A DNA stretch of 64,000 bases from Cacajao melanocephalus (GCA_963573385.1 CAUYLG010065605.1:1-64000); one strand, 5' to 3'. Numbered from the stretch's first letter, positions 11,293 through 22,944 are shown. A program made the numbers and translations. Notes: generated by a model from the sequence alone, not told the origin.

Positions 11293-12239
11293 CAAATCTG
11301 TCCTTTAAAAGGTGAAATCAGATTATGACAGCACTCTAGTCAAAACTCTGCAATAGCTTGCCGCTTCACTTTGGATAAAATTCAAAGTCCTTATTACCAT
11401 TTAATGCCCTTAAATAATCTTGCCCCTAGCATCTCTCTGATGTCATTGTTGACACACTCCCTTCCTTGGTCACTTGTCTTCTGGTATACTGGTCTCAGGG
11501 TTGTTGTCCACTACCAGAAGTGCATCTCCCAGATATTTCACGGTTTGTTCCCTGAATTCATTCAAGTCTTTGCTTGACCACGTGCCCTGAGCACCCTATG
11601 GCAAGCAGCATCCTATCTGACTCCTCTTTAGCCTGTTTTATTTTTCTTCACAGTACTTAACACACCTGCGACATTTGACATTTGCTTATTGTCTGCCCCT
11701 GCCATTAGAATGTACACTCCATGAAAGCACATTTTTTTCATTTCTTGATACATAACAGGAGTTAAATAAATATTGTTAAATATAAACACTCATTACATCA
11801 TGGTGGTAAATGCTCGAACAAAATGTTATAAGAATGTTCTCCAAATCTGTAACCTCAGCCCACCAGTTGGGATTACCTCAGTCAGGCAAATACTGTCACA
11901 GCAAATATAGAGATAGAGGTACAAACAAACATTCAGGAGAGATTCCCAGTATAACATGTTACACAGCGAGGAGGAAGGAACACAATCAGAGAATCTAGGA
12001 AAGAGATTCTGGAGGCTCATGCCCCTGACAAGGGAGTCTTCCAGGCTGCCCTTCAATGCTTGGCGGCTCAACAGACATCCTCCAGCCAGACTGTGTTGCT
12101 GCTATTTCTCTGCCTGCTCGTTAGCAATAGGCTAAGAGCATGCAATCACACAAAGAATCAAACTAAAGCAAACCATACAGCGGCTGAGCAGCTAGGAAAT
12201 GCCGGAATCTTTCACATGTATCAATCGAGTTCACACTTG

Positions 12240-12395
12240 AACAACACAGTGAGCTAGGAAGTATTTGTGCCATCGTACAGGTGAGCAAACAAGTTCAAAT
12301 GATTAAAGAACTTGCCCTAAGTCACAAAGCTGCACGGCTAGAATTGTAACCCAAGCATGACCCCAAAGATTCTGCAACCTGAGGTGAGTTAATAT
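12240..12395 (-). mobile_element. MIR element
   Basis: Reverse-strand MIR pattern: 'cgtacaggtgagcaaacaag', 'gaacttgccctaagtcacaaagctgcacggctagaat', then 'ccaagcatgaccccaaagattctgcaacct'. About 150 bases, well recognisable. Confidence 0.75.
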
Positions 12396-13345
12396 AGCTA
12401 CTGAGCGTGGTATGCACCTTAGCAAGGTAGGCAGGTAGGCATCAATCTTTAAATGAGACACTTTAAATTCACAAATACCCTCCCCACAGCAGTTATTTGC
12501 AATCCTAATGTTCATCATTAAAACCAATCATGACTTTGTAATACCAAAAGTTGAAATGACTAACCTTTAGGAAATCTACCAAAATTTCATTAGAAACTTC
12601 AACCTTAAAAAGAAAATGAACTTCCTAATACCCCATTCCTTGCTAAATCGCACAGCTACAATGACAGATTCAGTAAATAAAATAACCGTGGAAATAAAAT
12701 GTTTTGATATAAAAATATAATTAGAGAAACAACATTCCTTAGAGTCCTTGTAAGCGTTCCTCAGAAATGGGAATGTTGTCTCCTGACACCCTTCCAGAAG
12801 CTTTACATGAATGAAAGGGTCTCTGAAGGAATTTACTTCATGTTTCAGCTCATCTAATCTCCCTCTCTTCCCAACCATCCTCTTACCCCAAATATACACA
12901 AATGCATTTTACCATAAATTTCTATCTTTTAAAACTATACATATTTAGAAGATTCAGGGTAAAGGGACCTATCTTCTCATGCGTTAAACACAGCCAGGCA
13001 TTTAGTGAACATCGTTCTTTCTTCACTGCTGTGTTTGAATATTACCCAATTGGTTTCCAAAATTAAAAGGTTTCCATTCTAAACTTTCCACGATTTGTCA
13101 CTAAATCAGAAATTCTGAATCCTCAGGAAAACACTGAGCACTTTCTTCAGTCATCTTCCCCCCACACACACAGGTGCCCTGGCTTGGCCAAAGAGCTGGC
13201 ATTGTTGACTCTCCCCACCTCAGCAATGACTTGCCCCGCCGTGTAATGTGTGGACCTTGCCCTGCACTAAGGCAGCCTCATCTGCTGCACATGCCAGCCA
13301 GGAGGCCACAGAAGCTCTTTTTCCTTACAACCAAGAGAAACGCTG

Positions 13346-13396
13346 CTTACTACCCAGCTAGCTTCTTCCTGTAGTCTTCCCACAGACTCCTGAAAA
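13346..13396 (+). repeat. 51-bp segment duplicated from the L2 at 10730
   Basis: Positions 13346-13380 match 10730-10764 with one difference, and the following 16 bases match more loosely. The source lies in a recognisable L2; this copy does not. Confidence 0.75.
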
Positions 13397-13413
13397 TTCT
13401 GTGCCTGTGCAAG

Positions 13414-13441
13414 GGATCAGAAGCTCATGCAATGTTGGGAC
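13414..13441 (+). repeat. inverted repeat, left arm
   Basis: 28 bases that pair with 14004-14031 on the opposite strand with one mismatch; looser pairing extends outward through 'ctgtgc'. The arms are 562 bases apart. Confidence 0.95.
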
Positions 13442-13676
13442 ACTGCTCCTCCTCTCACCACTGCAGACACTGCATCCACCAGAGACAGCTCGATTTGGCT
13501 CCTCACCCCGCCCTCCAGTCATGGCCTCCCTGAGTGAGGGGGAGAATCAGTGTTAGTGTGCTGGTAGTGGCAATGGGGAAGAGAAAAAAAATGCCTTTTT
13601 GCCGAAAAAGGGGAGTTCACCCAACAGGCCCTACTAACCAAAGGAAATAGATAGAATAGAGTATGAAGTGACAGGC

Positions 13677-13697
13677 AAAAAAAAAAAAAAAAAAAAC
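13677..13697 (+). repeat. poly-A run
   Basis: About 20 consecutive A after 'gacaggc'; not attached to a recognisable retroelement. Confidence 0.9.
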
Positions 13698-14003
13698 AAA
13701 AAGGGAGAACAATTCTGTTGTGCATAACAAGAGGGGTCCACATATTCACTCCTATCCTCAGATCCCCATCACCACCTCCCCTTCCCATGCCTCACCCCAA
13801 AGCTGCCATCTGACCCAGGCCACATAACACCTCTTATACCAGTGTCCCCTGGAGGCTGCCCCTCACTGCCTGGCTCTATCCAGACAGGCACCTCTCGCCC
13901 AGGCCCTGGGAACCATAACTAGGGCATGTTGGAGGTGATGTTCTCATTCGCACAACTAAGGAAGGTGGACTAAATAAACTCTAAGGTCCCCTCTGTTGAC
14001 CAT

Positions 14004-14031
14004 GTCCTAACATTGCATGAGCTTCTGATCC
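14004..14031 (-). repeat. inverted repeat, right arm
   Basis: Reverse complement of 13414-13441 at 27 of 28 positions. No target-site duplications or transposon ends recognised around the pair. Confidence 0.95.
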
Positions 14032-14049
14032 ATGCACAGCATTCAGTAG

Positions 14050-15637
14050 GAAGAAATGTGCTCCTAGAATCTCAAGTCAAACTCTAAGCCCATTCCCAGG
14101 ACACAGGGTTAAGATTTTAGTTAAATTTGAGAAAGCCACAGTAAGATACTAGAAAGATATTACGGACAAACGTGTATTGCAGAAGTTTGCACCAAACAAG
14201 ATAATATAAGATTAGGTCTATGAGAAAACGCATTCTGAATTCCAAACAACTGACTTACAAGTGAACCAGATGTATGAACTGTAATCTATTTAAAAGTAAA
14301 AAACTATATTGTTACGATTGTATGGGGTTCCCTGCTTATAGAAAAGCTTCACAAAACAGGCAATTAAACAAATGACTGTGAACATGACCTAAAGACGACC
14401 ACTGAATATTCTGCATGTGTATTTTTATTTGACTTACACATGTTTCTGGAACACATTTATGAGAAAAAGGCCTTCTTATAAAATATTTTCCATTCATACA
14501 GTTAATGGCTTTATTCCCTTGCCTAGATTCATTGCACTTCCCTTGACATAAAAACATTCAGAATATAACCCATACAGGGCTTCTGTAGTGCACCAGATTT
14601 TAATACTGAGTCACTTTATATTTGTCTGTGGAGCATGAAGGAGAGAGACCCACCAGGGCCTAAAACATGATATGGCTATTAAGGTAAAAAACATCCTAAA
14701 TCTTAGGATAGGCAGCAGATGAGAAAATTACAAATAAATAAAAGAACAGCAGGCAAATTCAGATATCGTTGTGGGAAAACAGCAAAAAGCTTTTGGTTGT
14801 ACAGTCTATTTTTTGTCTATTTGATTATAAAGGCTATTTATGGAAGAGTTTGTACCAAATGCACTAGCTGTTGGAGTTCCAAAACTGAGTGACTGAGCCT
14901 GGAAATACAGCTAACATTCTTGTTATTAAGTCTTGCATCGCAACGATAAAAAACCAAATGTTTGAAGAAAATGCAAATGTAATTGTGAAATGTGCAACAA
15001 CAAAACAATAACCTTCCATGAAGACAAAAGAGTGAATTCAAACCAAGAGGATCCAAAGAATACTTCGCTTAAGTACAAGGTGGAAAACTAGAAGCAAAAT
15101 GCATCGCACAGGGCTTGGGCAAGTATCACACTGCACACAGGCTCAAAAAACATCAGCTAATGCTTCCCAGCAGTGTCCATAACTTATTTATCTACCCACT
15201 TATGTTCTCAATGCCTCAATTTCCCTGTCTAGAAGATAAACAAATACTTACTATAAAATAAAACAGCCATCTATACTCACAGAGGGGTTGGGAGGCTTAA
15301 TTTCCGTTTCAGAAGCATTTGGAAGAAGGCAGATGATAGATGTTGAGTGTCAGTCATCACTGCTCACAATGCTCCTGTGGCAAGAAGGTTAAAAAGGCGG
15401 CATGCCAGCTCTCCTGGCTCCTGTGTTTTTTGTCACGAGAGAGGTGTCCTTTTTATAAAGTCACACTCTTCTTGATTACTTAAGGTATGGAGGAAAGATG
15501 AGAACTGCTAAGGCGATAAAACTGGATATAGCTCAGTTCCAATGCTTTACATTAATAAAGATTTCCCTTAATGTATGACAAGTATTTGTGCCTACAAAAT
15601 ATATATAAATTATTTCCTAGGAAGGGTAAGACAAAAT
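14050..15637. other. no recognised element
   Basis: Mostly AT-rich single-copy-looking sequence. I see no supportable gene or repeat. Confidence 0.5.
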
Positions 15638-15678
15638 GGAAGAAAAGGAAAAAGAGAGAAAGAGGGAAGAAGGGAGGG
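15638..15678 (+). repeat. 41-base pure purine tract
   Basis: Uninterrupted A/G run with g-rich right end (gggaagaagggaggg). Such tracts can form triplex DNA when near mirror-symmetric; this is only partly so. Confidence 0.95.
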
Positions 15679-15904
15679 TAAAAGAAGACACTCATCTGGA
15701 AAAGCCCAGACTTCACCACTATGCAATATACACAGGTAAGAATCTGCACTTGTACCCCCTAAACATACAAACATTTAAAAAAAGAGAGAGAAGACACTAA
15801 ACTGGGCTTTGAATAGAGTTGAAGAAGAAAAAAATCTTTGATTAGGTTCTTGACTGTAGACCACTGGTTCCGAATCCATCAGTCTATAAATTACTTGAGA
15901 AAGC

Positions 15905-16000
15905 AGTAATTGTGGCCATCACTGTTACATCCCTAGAGACCGGCATACTGTCTGGCATACATTAAGCACGGACGAAAGGCTGAACGAATGAATGGATGAA
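15905..16000 (+). mobile_element. L2 3' end
   Basis: 'ctagagaccggcatactgtctggcatacattaagcac…gaacgaatgaatggatgaa' follows the L2 3' terminus (ctagcacagtgcctggcacatagtaagcac…tgaatgaatgaatga). Confidence 0.7.
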
Positions 16001-18256
16001 TATCTATGTCTCAATGTTTTATCAAGCTGGTTAGTCAAAGCCTAACCGGCTACCAAAAAGCTGACAGTAATGGTTCCAGCTGCTTATAAACTGCTTTAAA
16101 GAAAGATTTTAAATGTTTCCATCCCATTAGCATAACCCTTAAAGGTAGGAGAGAAGAGAGAGGGGAAAAAAAGACAGCATCTCTATACTCTACAAAATGT
16201 CCACCACCTTAATATACGACATGGCTATCAATCTGTACACCAGTCACCCCAATCCATTCTGGAGAAAAATCACTGCTTCCAACATAATACACTAAAACAA
16301 ATTTATAAATGTTAATAAAATTTTTAAAAGGTCAGGTCACTACTTCCTATAACATATGTCAGGGGAACCTAATATATCTCAGTGTCAGGTCATTGGCAGG
16401 ACAGCTATGACATTAAAGGATGGAGAAAATGGAATTTTTTCGCTTTTAAAATTAGTTACCCAGCACATCCGTCTGTTTCTCTCTTGGATGCCTGGTATGG
16501 AGCAAGAACTGTAAGAGGGCAAATTTATTGAAACATACCATTAAATCAACATGGCAGAGCACTCTACTTTATGCCATGCTATAAAAGTCAGGCATGTGGG
16601 AAAGCTGAAGGAAACAAATTGGTACTGAAAATAAGAACAGAAATGTTTTTAAAAGTAAATGGATTCCTAGAATTTATAAATTTAGTAGATGAGGTAGCAA
16701 AACCAGGGTCTTGAAATAGGCCTTGAAACTCTTTTGCTCTTAGGCTAAAATTGTAGTAAGCTCTGTTACTTGACAATCTAGCTTGAAAATGACAAAACAA
16801 AAATGAAGGTTCCGGCTGGATTAACAGAAATTACTTTGGAAGAAGGCAATAAAACTGGATTTATAGAAGAGACTCATACTAGGGCTTTATATTGTCACAA
16901 ATGGAGATGCTATATTTTTGTAGATCATCCAGGAAGATTCAGAGGGCACGAAGGAAATGTATTGTCAAATAATTCTGCTGTCGGGTAAAAGGTGTTCTGA
17001 ATATCTCAGAAGCAAATACTGAAAATATAGTGTGTATGGCACAGTGACATTCTGAACAGATTATTAAAAAATCCTAAGCCACTTCAAATCATTCAATAGT
17101 TCATGGTCAACTCTTAGAAACCCCAAATTTGACACATACCACAATTACCTTAATTTGTAGAATCTGCTAAAAGGATTACTTTCAGAAGTCTTAGAATTAT
17201 TCAAGTATAAAAATGAAAGAAGTCTTAGAGATTAACTGGCCTAATATCCACATGAGCACCATTAACTTAAATGTTTACAGCAATTTATGAAGCATATTTG
17301 TACACATTTGATCCCCACAACAATCATGCACAATAGAAAAAGTTAACTGATTAATTTGAGACCACCAGTTAACCATGTAAAACTCAAATGAAAAGGAGAA
17401 TGACACACGTGCTTCTCACTTAAATTAATAATGGGAGCAAATGCATGGAAAATGAAACAAATCAGTATAGATTCCTGTGATCACGGTGTAAGTGTCTATA
17501 AGTAAAAATAACAAGGAACTAAAAAACTCAACATAACAATTTGCAAGACATGTGAATACCACAGGAAAAGGAATGAATGAACTATATCAGGTTGGAAATA
17601 AAGAGCATTGCATTTTTGTTTAATACAGTAGCGATTCCCCCATCACTGTAAAATGGTGAATGTACCTTTTTCAGCCAAGATGCATGTACTTTCAAAAACA
17701 AAAAGATACCATGAAAATCACCTAGGCCAGCAGATAGTTTCTTTGCATCTTTGGATGAGATTCTTTTTTCTTTTTTCATTACCTTATTAAAAACATGGAA
17801 AAATCTCCATCTTGCATGGCTGCTCAGCCTACAGAGACCCATTTTGTCACAGGCCATTAGTGTTCATCATTACACAGCTTAATGCAGTTGTCTGTTCCCT
17901 TTAGTGAACTCTGCATAGATTTATCTTCAGCTAATGCAGCAGAGGCTAAGGGAAACTACAAAGGTCTCTAGATTTGTTTGCCTTTATGGGATAGCATGCT
18001 GAAGTCATTCTGGGCCAAAAGGACTCTAAAGAATTGGTGCTAGTAATATGTGTTTCTCTTGTCTGGCTCTAATAGGCAGTGCTTGTTCATAGACATAAAG
18101 ATCTGGATACTTAGAGGCACCTCTTTTCAGAGGTGGAAAACTGTTGTCTTGGGACTGTAGTTCGGAGATTAGTTCTGAGATCAGTAGAAAAACCATACTC
18201 GCAGACCAACATACACTTACATACGCTGATTCAACCACTCTATTTTAGGCTCTGAC
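16001..18256. other. 2.2 kb without recognised repeats
   Basis: No Alu, L1 or L2 seen. The minus-strand open frame at 17582-17857 contains a lysine-rich stretch, but its splice-like borders are weak and I do not call an exon. Confidence 0.5.
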
Positions 18257-19500
18257 ACTTCATTCATTCATTCAACAAACATTAATTGAGGGCCTACACG
18301 AACCATTCTACGTGGTAGGAAAACTACAATGAACAAAACAGACAAAAATCCCTGCCCATTTGGAGCTTATATTCTAGTGGGAGAATACAGACAACAAGCC
18401 AGATAACAGATAAAGTATGTACATGGTAATAAGGGCAACAGAAAAAAATTTAAAAGAAGGGCATGCAGGAAGAAGATATCACAGTTTTCAGTAGGATGGC
18501 CAAGGTAGGCTTCACTGGAAGGTAATATTTGAAAAAAGCAGTAAAGGTATTAAGGGAGCAAGTTACTTGGACGTCTGGTGGAAGAAAAGTAGTGCAAATG
18601 ATTGAGGTTCAAGGAATAGCTGAGAAGCCAGTGAGGCTGGAGGTGTGTGATTCACAGAGAAGATTGTAGAAAGTGCAATCAGCATCAGCCAGTATGGGTA
18701 GATTATTTAGGGACCTGTAAACCACTGAAAAGAATTCTGGCTTTTACTCTGCATGAATTGCTGTTAAAAAGTTCAGCGCCAAAATGTTCTTGTAATGTGA
18801 CTTACATTTTAATAGTATCATTACGGTTAAAAGGGAGAGGAGCAAGAGATAAAGCATGAGACCATTCAGGAGCCTAAACCAGGCAAGAGATGTTGACAGC
18901 TTAGACCAGGGTAGTAGTTATGAAGATGGTAAGCAATGGTTAGATTCTGGGCATTTTTTGAAAAGCCCACAGGACATGCTTATGGATTGCTTCTGAAATG
19001 TGTGAGAAAAGGGATACTCCTGGGACTCTGGTCTGGGCAACTGGAAGGATGGCATGCCACTCATTGAAATGCAAAGACTAAGGGAAAGCAGGTGTTGAAC
19101 ATATAGTGTGGAATATTGAGATCTCAGTTTTGGACACTTTAAATTTGAGGTTCCAATATTTCAAGGAAGTGGACATGTTAAGTAAGCCAAAAGGCATTTA
19201 AGGCTGGGATTCAGTGAAGTGATCCAGGCTGGAGATTCACATTTGGAAGTGATCAGCTTGAAATGGTATTAAAAGCCTTAGGATTGGATCAGATTACCAG
19301 GGAAGTAAGTGTGCATGAAAAAATAAAAGGCAGCAAGGACTAAACCCTGGGTACTACAGGCTAATAAGACGTTGGGCAGATGAGGGGTTGGGAAGAGACA
19401 AGGAGGCAGGAGAAAAATTAGAAGAGCACATATCCTATGAGCTAAGTGAAGGTAGTCTTTCAAGGAGGAGATACCAGTGAGCCACCTCAAAATACTATAG
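18257..19500 (-). mobile_element. long antisense L2 LINE
   Basis: About 1.2 kb follows the reverse-complement L2 3' region with few large gaps: 'attcattcattcaacaaacattaattgagggcctac', 'gaacaaaacagacaaaaatccctgccc', 'ggcttttactctgc', 'tcagttttggacactttaaatttgag', 'ggattggatcagattaccagggaagtaagtgtg' and 'tttcaaggaggagatacca'. This is the best-preserved old LINE in the window. Open frames across it are incidental. Confidence 0.92.
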
Positions 19501-20404
19501 ATGGATTTAGTAACATGTCAAAATAGCTGGTCACAATGGTAGTGACACTTTGCTCTGATCAGCAGGAAAAATGTGGACTAGGAGACACTGCACAGAAAAG
19601 GAAACCTGGGGGTTGCATTTGTCCCATATCACTCCTTTCTGTTTCAATTTCTCCATTGCGAAAGGGAAAACAAAGGAAATTAACAGCCTTATCCTTTGCA
19701 CAATATATATTTATAAAAACTAAGCCAGTCTGTGAAATGTTTTGAGTACCTTAGTAAAAGACATAGGAAATCCCACTTTCAACAGAGTCCACTAACAGAT
19801 TTACCCTATTCCCATCTTCTATCTACTTCGTAGCAAAATACTTCTGGGGAAAAATAGAGAAAAATATCTAATTCTGTTCTCAGTAATGCAGATACTATGT
19901 CAAACTTTTTTTCTTGTTTTATATACATATTTATTTATTTTAGAAAAGAGGAGGAATGAGATGAAGAAGGAAGTGTCAGATGCACTTTTTTTTGGTTACA
20001 AAACATTCAGAACTGTTACCCTAGATTAAACAACACTTTCAAACTAGCCATACGTGATAGGCGAGGATAATCACTGAATAAACTAATCCAAACCTTCAAA
20101 ATGAATGGCATATTGAGATATGACTAAATGCTCTACGCAAAACTGTTCTTGCCAAAGTCCCTAAAAACACATAATCTCTATATCCAATAATTTCTCTCCC
20201 TTTCTCCTTGACTTCTTCGTAGTTTTTAATAACTCTTTTCTCTAAATACTCTTGTGCGGTTTTCAAACTGGTTTTCTATGTCCTTTGCTATCTCATCACG
20301 TGGTATCTCAACACTTCTCTCACCCTTAATAAAGGAATATTCTAAGATTAAATTGAGTCCTGCTTTCAAATATATTCAAGGTTCCAAAATCACCTCTACG
20401 CAGA
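19501..20404. other. no recognised element
   Basis: AT-rich DNA with T-rich runs near 19900; no gene or named repeat supported. Confidence 0.5.
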
Positions 20405-20640
20405 CTACCACAGGAATGAAGAGTTTAGATTTAAACATCAGAAAGGTTTGCCTTTGAATCTCAGTCTAACAATTGCAATTGTGTGACCCTAGACAAATTA
20501 CAAAAATATTTTCTGCGCCAGGTTCCTCATCTGTAAAATGTGGATTTTAATACTACCTTAGTGGAGTTTTTGTGAAGATTTAATGAGCTCATTCACATAA
20601 AAGGCTCAACACAGAAAATGGCAAGTATTAAGCATATTAA
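20405..20640 (+). mobile_element. MIR element, nearly full length
   Basis: Plus-strand MIR: 'tttgaatctcagtctaacaattgc', 'gtgtgaccctagacaaattac', 'ttcctcatctgtaaaatgtgg', 'gtgaagatttaatgag' and 'gcaagtatta' occur in the consensus order. Confidence 0.88.
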
Positions 20641-21038
20641 AAATGTTAGCTCATACTGAGGCTCCCAAATACAAATTCCAAGCTCCAGCTTTTCTTAATT
20701 TCAAGTTTAATTTCTGACTACTCTCTAAGTACTAAGGAGTTTGATGTGATGCCATACTTTATAGGACTATATATGTTTTATAGGACACCCAGCTCACTAG
20801 TTACTTTGAACTGGATACTTTGTATTTGTTGTCAGAACCCTAAATTGGCCAATAATCTATTTTAAAATATAGAGTCTGACTGTGATTAAAATTCTTTTAT
20901 TTTACAAATACACAGCCCCTAATGATAAGTAGTTAATATGATATATCCACAGGGTCAGCTAAATGTGTATTTTAGCATTTCTTTGTGAGTTTTCTGTATT
21001 CTTTGTAGCAGCAAACTTTTCACTTTTGCCCAGAGGAA

Positions 21039-21075
21039 GGGTTAGGGTTAGGGTTACGGTTAGGGTTAGGGTTAG
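21039..21075 (+). repeat. interstitial telomeric repeat (TTAGGG)n
   Basis: Six units of the vertebrate telomere hexamer, written gggtta, in the G-rich orientation on the plus strand. One unit carries a change (ttacgg at 21054-21059). It sits in ordinary sequence far from any subtelomeric repeat that I can see. Short sites of this kind are known in primate genomes and are thought to arise during double-strand-break repair with telomerase. Confidence 0.97.
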
Positions 21076-21366
21076 AATACAACTATAGCTCAGGTTTTGA
21101 AGACAGTTGCTAAAATGTATAAAATCCCTCCTGTATTGCTCAATGATCTTGCATAGTAAAATGTGCCTATGATTAATTGTGATTTTTTTTTCTCCCTCTG
21201 GAAGACAGCTCTTTAAGCAGTTAATTCCCAGAGCCTCTGCAAACATGCAGTGGCTCTGCTAGCATGCAGCAAGAGCCTGGCAAGCAGCAGGCCTGGAAAG
21301 TGGGCTCCCATCCTTTCCTCCTCTCTGGCTTGATGCTGCCCTGTCATTTCAGGTATCTCAAGTGTA

Positions 21367-21398
21367 CCATGAAAATGCCCTGCCTGGCATTTTCATGG
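21367..21398 (+). repeat. perfect 13-bp hairpin
   Basis: Arms ccatgaaaatgcc and ggcattttcatgg flank a 6-base loop (ctgcct). It lies in a locally GC-richer stretch. It could form a cruciform or an RNA hairpin, but it is shorter than a typical microRNA precursor stem. Confidence 0.95.
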
Positions 21399-21474
21399 GG
21401 TGTCCTGACAAGCAAATGAAACTTAAAAAACAGAGAAACGTGAATTAAAATCTCAAATACAACACATAGTAGTA

Positions 21475-21613
21475 TGTTCTGTAAACTTAAGCAAATCACT
21501 TTATCTCTTTCTCAGATTTCTGTTTTTCTTTTTTAACATCATATGTCTGTTTTGAGAATTAAGATAATACATGAAACGTAGTTGGTATACAGCAAGTGCT
21601 TAATCAATGAATA
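21475..21613 (+). mobile_element. MIR element
   Basis: 'taaacttaagcaaatcactttatctctttctcag' and 'gagaattaagataatacatgaaacgta…acagcaagtgcttaatcaatga' match the MIR body and tail. Confidence 0.7.
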
Positions 21614-21619
21614 AACAGC

Positions 21620-22757
21620 AGTTCTCTCCCTCCAGGCAGTGTGTGGACTTCTGAGGGGGGCAGTACATCCCATACATCCACACTTTTCATCAAATTCTGT
21701 ACTCTACTTTAATGAAGCATTTACCATGTATCCCCATGGAATAAAACTACCATTGGGTCTCCCTAACAAGTAATCAGAAGCAAAAAAGTAAAGAATCATT
21801 TTTTTAAAAGAAAAGGAAAGCCCTAAATTTCACTCAAAGGTTTAATATTCTTCTGATTGGATGCTTTTAAATTTCACAGAGTTCCACTAAGACCATTCAG
21901 TAGGGACTAAATTCTTTTCCATGGCTTAGAGAGATCAGCCCAAAACAAAAACAGGACACATTTGTGCTACCCTCCTGTTATCAAGGAGTCTTCCGCACAA
22001 CATGGCCGAAGTAATACCTTAGACGGGTAGGCATCTTCACCACCATTCTTTTCTCCTGCTTATTCTTTTTAAAAACTCCTGCAACAAACACAGGCAGACA
22101 GCTATTTATGCCTCAACATTCCTCCTTACCCTAGCTCACAGTTTCCTAACTCACTTTACTTGGAAAATACTCATTAAAGAAATGAGTGGAAACAAATTAA
22201 TCATTCTGCAATCTATTGATCAAGCCACAGTAAATCAGAGTCTTACTAGGTATGCTTGGGGAAAGGGAAGGAATCAATTCAAAGTTGCAAAAAAAAATAA
22301 AAAAAGTAATGAAAACACACAGAAGTTCCAGTCCGTTTTCAGCTTGTTGTTAGCATTCAGGTTGTGTATCCTAAACGTACTGCTCCAGGGCAATCACAAA
22401 CCCCAGGATGGGGAAAGGGAAAGGGCATTGGTAATGCCATGACATTGCAGGTTGGTGGCCAAAGGTGTTAGCCTCTGCTTCTGGTTTCAGAGAAATGGAT
22501 GCTAGTAACGGAAGACTTATCTAGAAAGGAAGTGAGTTCAGTCATATCTTACTTATCTCTGTGAGTATTCATGTAAATGAAGCCTGCTTAAGAAGTACAT
22601 TGCTCAGTTTCTCCATCCAAAGTAAAGTAAAGAGGATTTGTCAGGATTCACAGTTGTAGAAAACCTGAATACGTAACAGAAAGAAGAGGAAAGTAACTGT
22701 TAGCCTTCCCTTAGTGCAGCCCCGAATGGAAGGCCAGGGAGACAATATGACCCTAAC
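21620..22757. other. no recognised repeat
   Basis: No named mobile element. The minus strand at 22018-22078 shows an exon-like segment (see findings). Confidence 0.5.
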
Positions 22758-22944
22758 AGGTTGTAAACTTCAATACGTACAGACATCACCTAAGAGCCTG
22801 TTCAAAATGCTGATTCTCTACGCCCTGCCCAGAGGTTCTGATTCAGTAGTTCCGATGTAAGGACCAGGAATCCACACTTATAATAAGAACCCCTGCTGAT
22901 TTCCATGCAGGCAGTTTTTAGAACACACTCCGACAAACACTGTA
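22758..22944 (+). mobile_element. hAT (MER5-type) DNA transposon
   Basis: 'gtaaacttcaatacg…catcacctaagagcctgttcaaaatgctgattctc…ttctgattcagtag…acactg' follows the MER5A-like consensus almost end to end. Non-autonomous and without coding capacity. Confidence 0.75.

Larger units (their letters stand above)
10321..11790 (+). mobile_element. L2 LINE, interrupted
   Basis: The L2 consensus can be followed in three pieces. The first is about 10321-10441 ('atgttgatgactttcaggtttatatcc'). The second is 10614-11008 ('tctaatacacatctcaaatttagcatgtcc', 'tgcttgactcctg', 'accattaattattgcaatggtt'). The third is 11294-11790 ('ggtgaaatcagattatgacagcactc' to 'taaataaatattgtta'). A hAT element and an Alu split it. 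The copy is old and its frame is broken throughout, so it is a fossil and not a gene. Confidence 0.85.
13140..13960. other. GC-richer island of unknown origin
   Basis: Base composition rises clearly above the surrounding AT-rich DNA (for example 'gccccgccgtg', 'caccccgccctccag'), though CpG density is not that of a promoter island. Open frames on both strands are short and unrecognised. It contains a poly-A run (13677-13697), a copied L2 piece (13346-13396) and one arm of an inverted repeat (13414-13441). It may be an old gene-derived insertion or regulatory DNA; I cannot decide. Confidence 0.5.
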
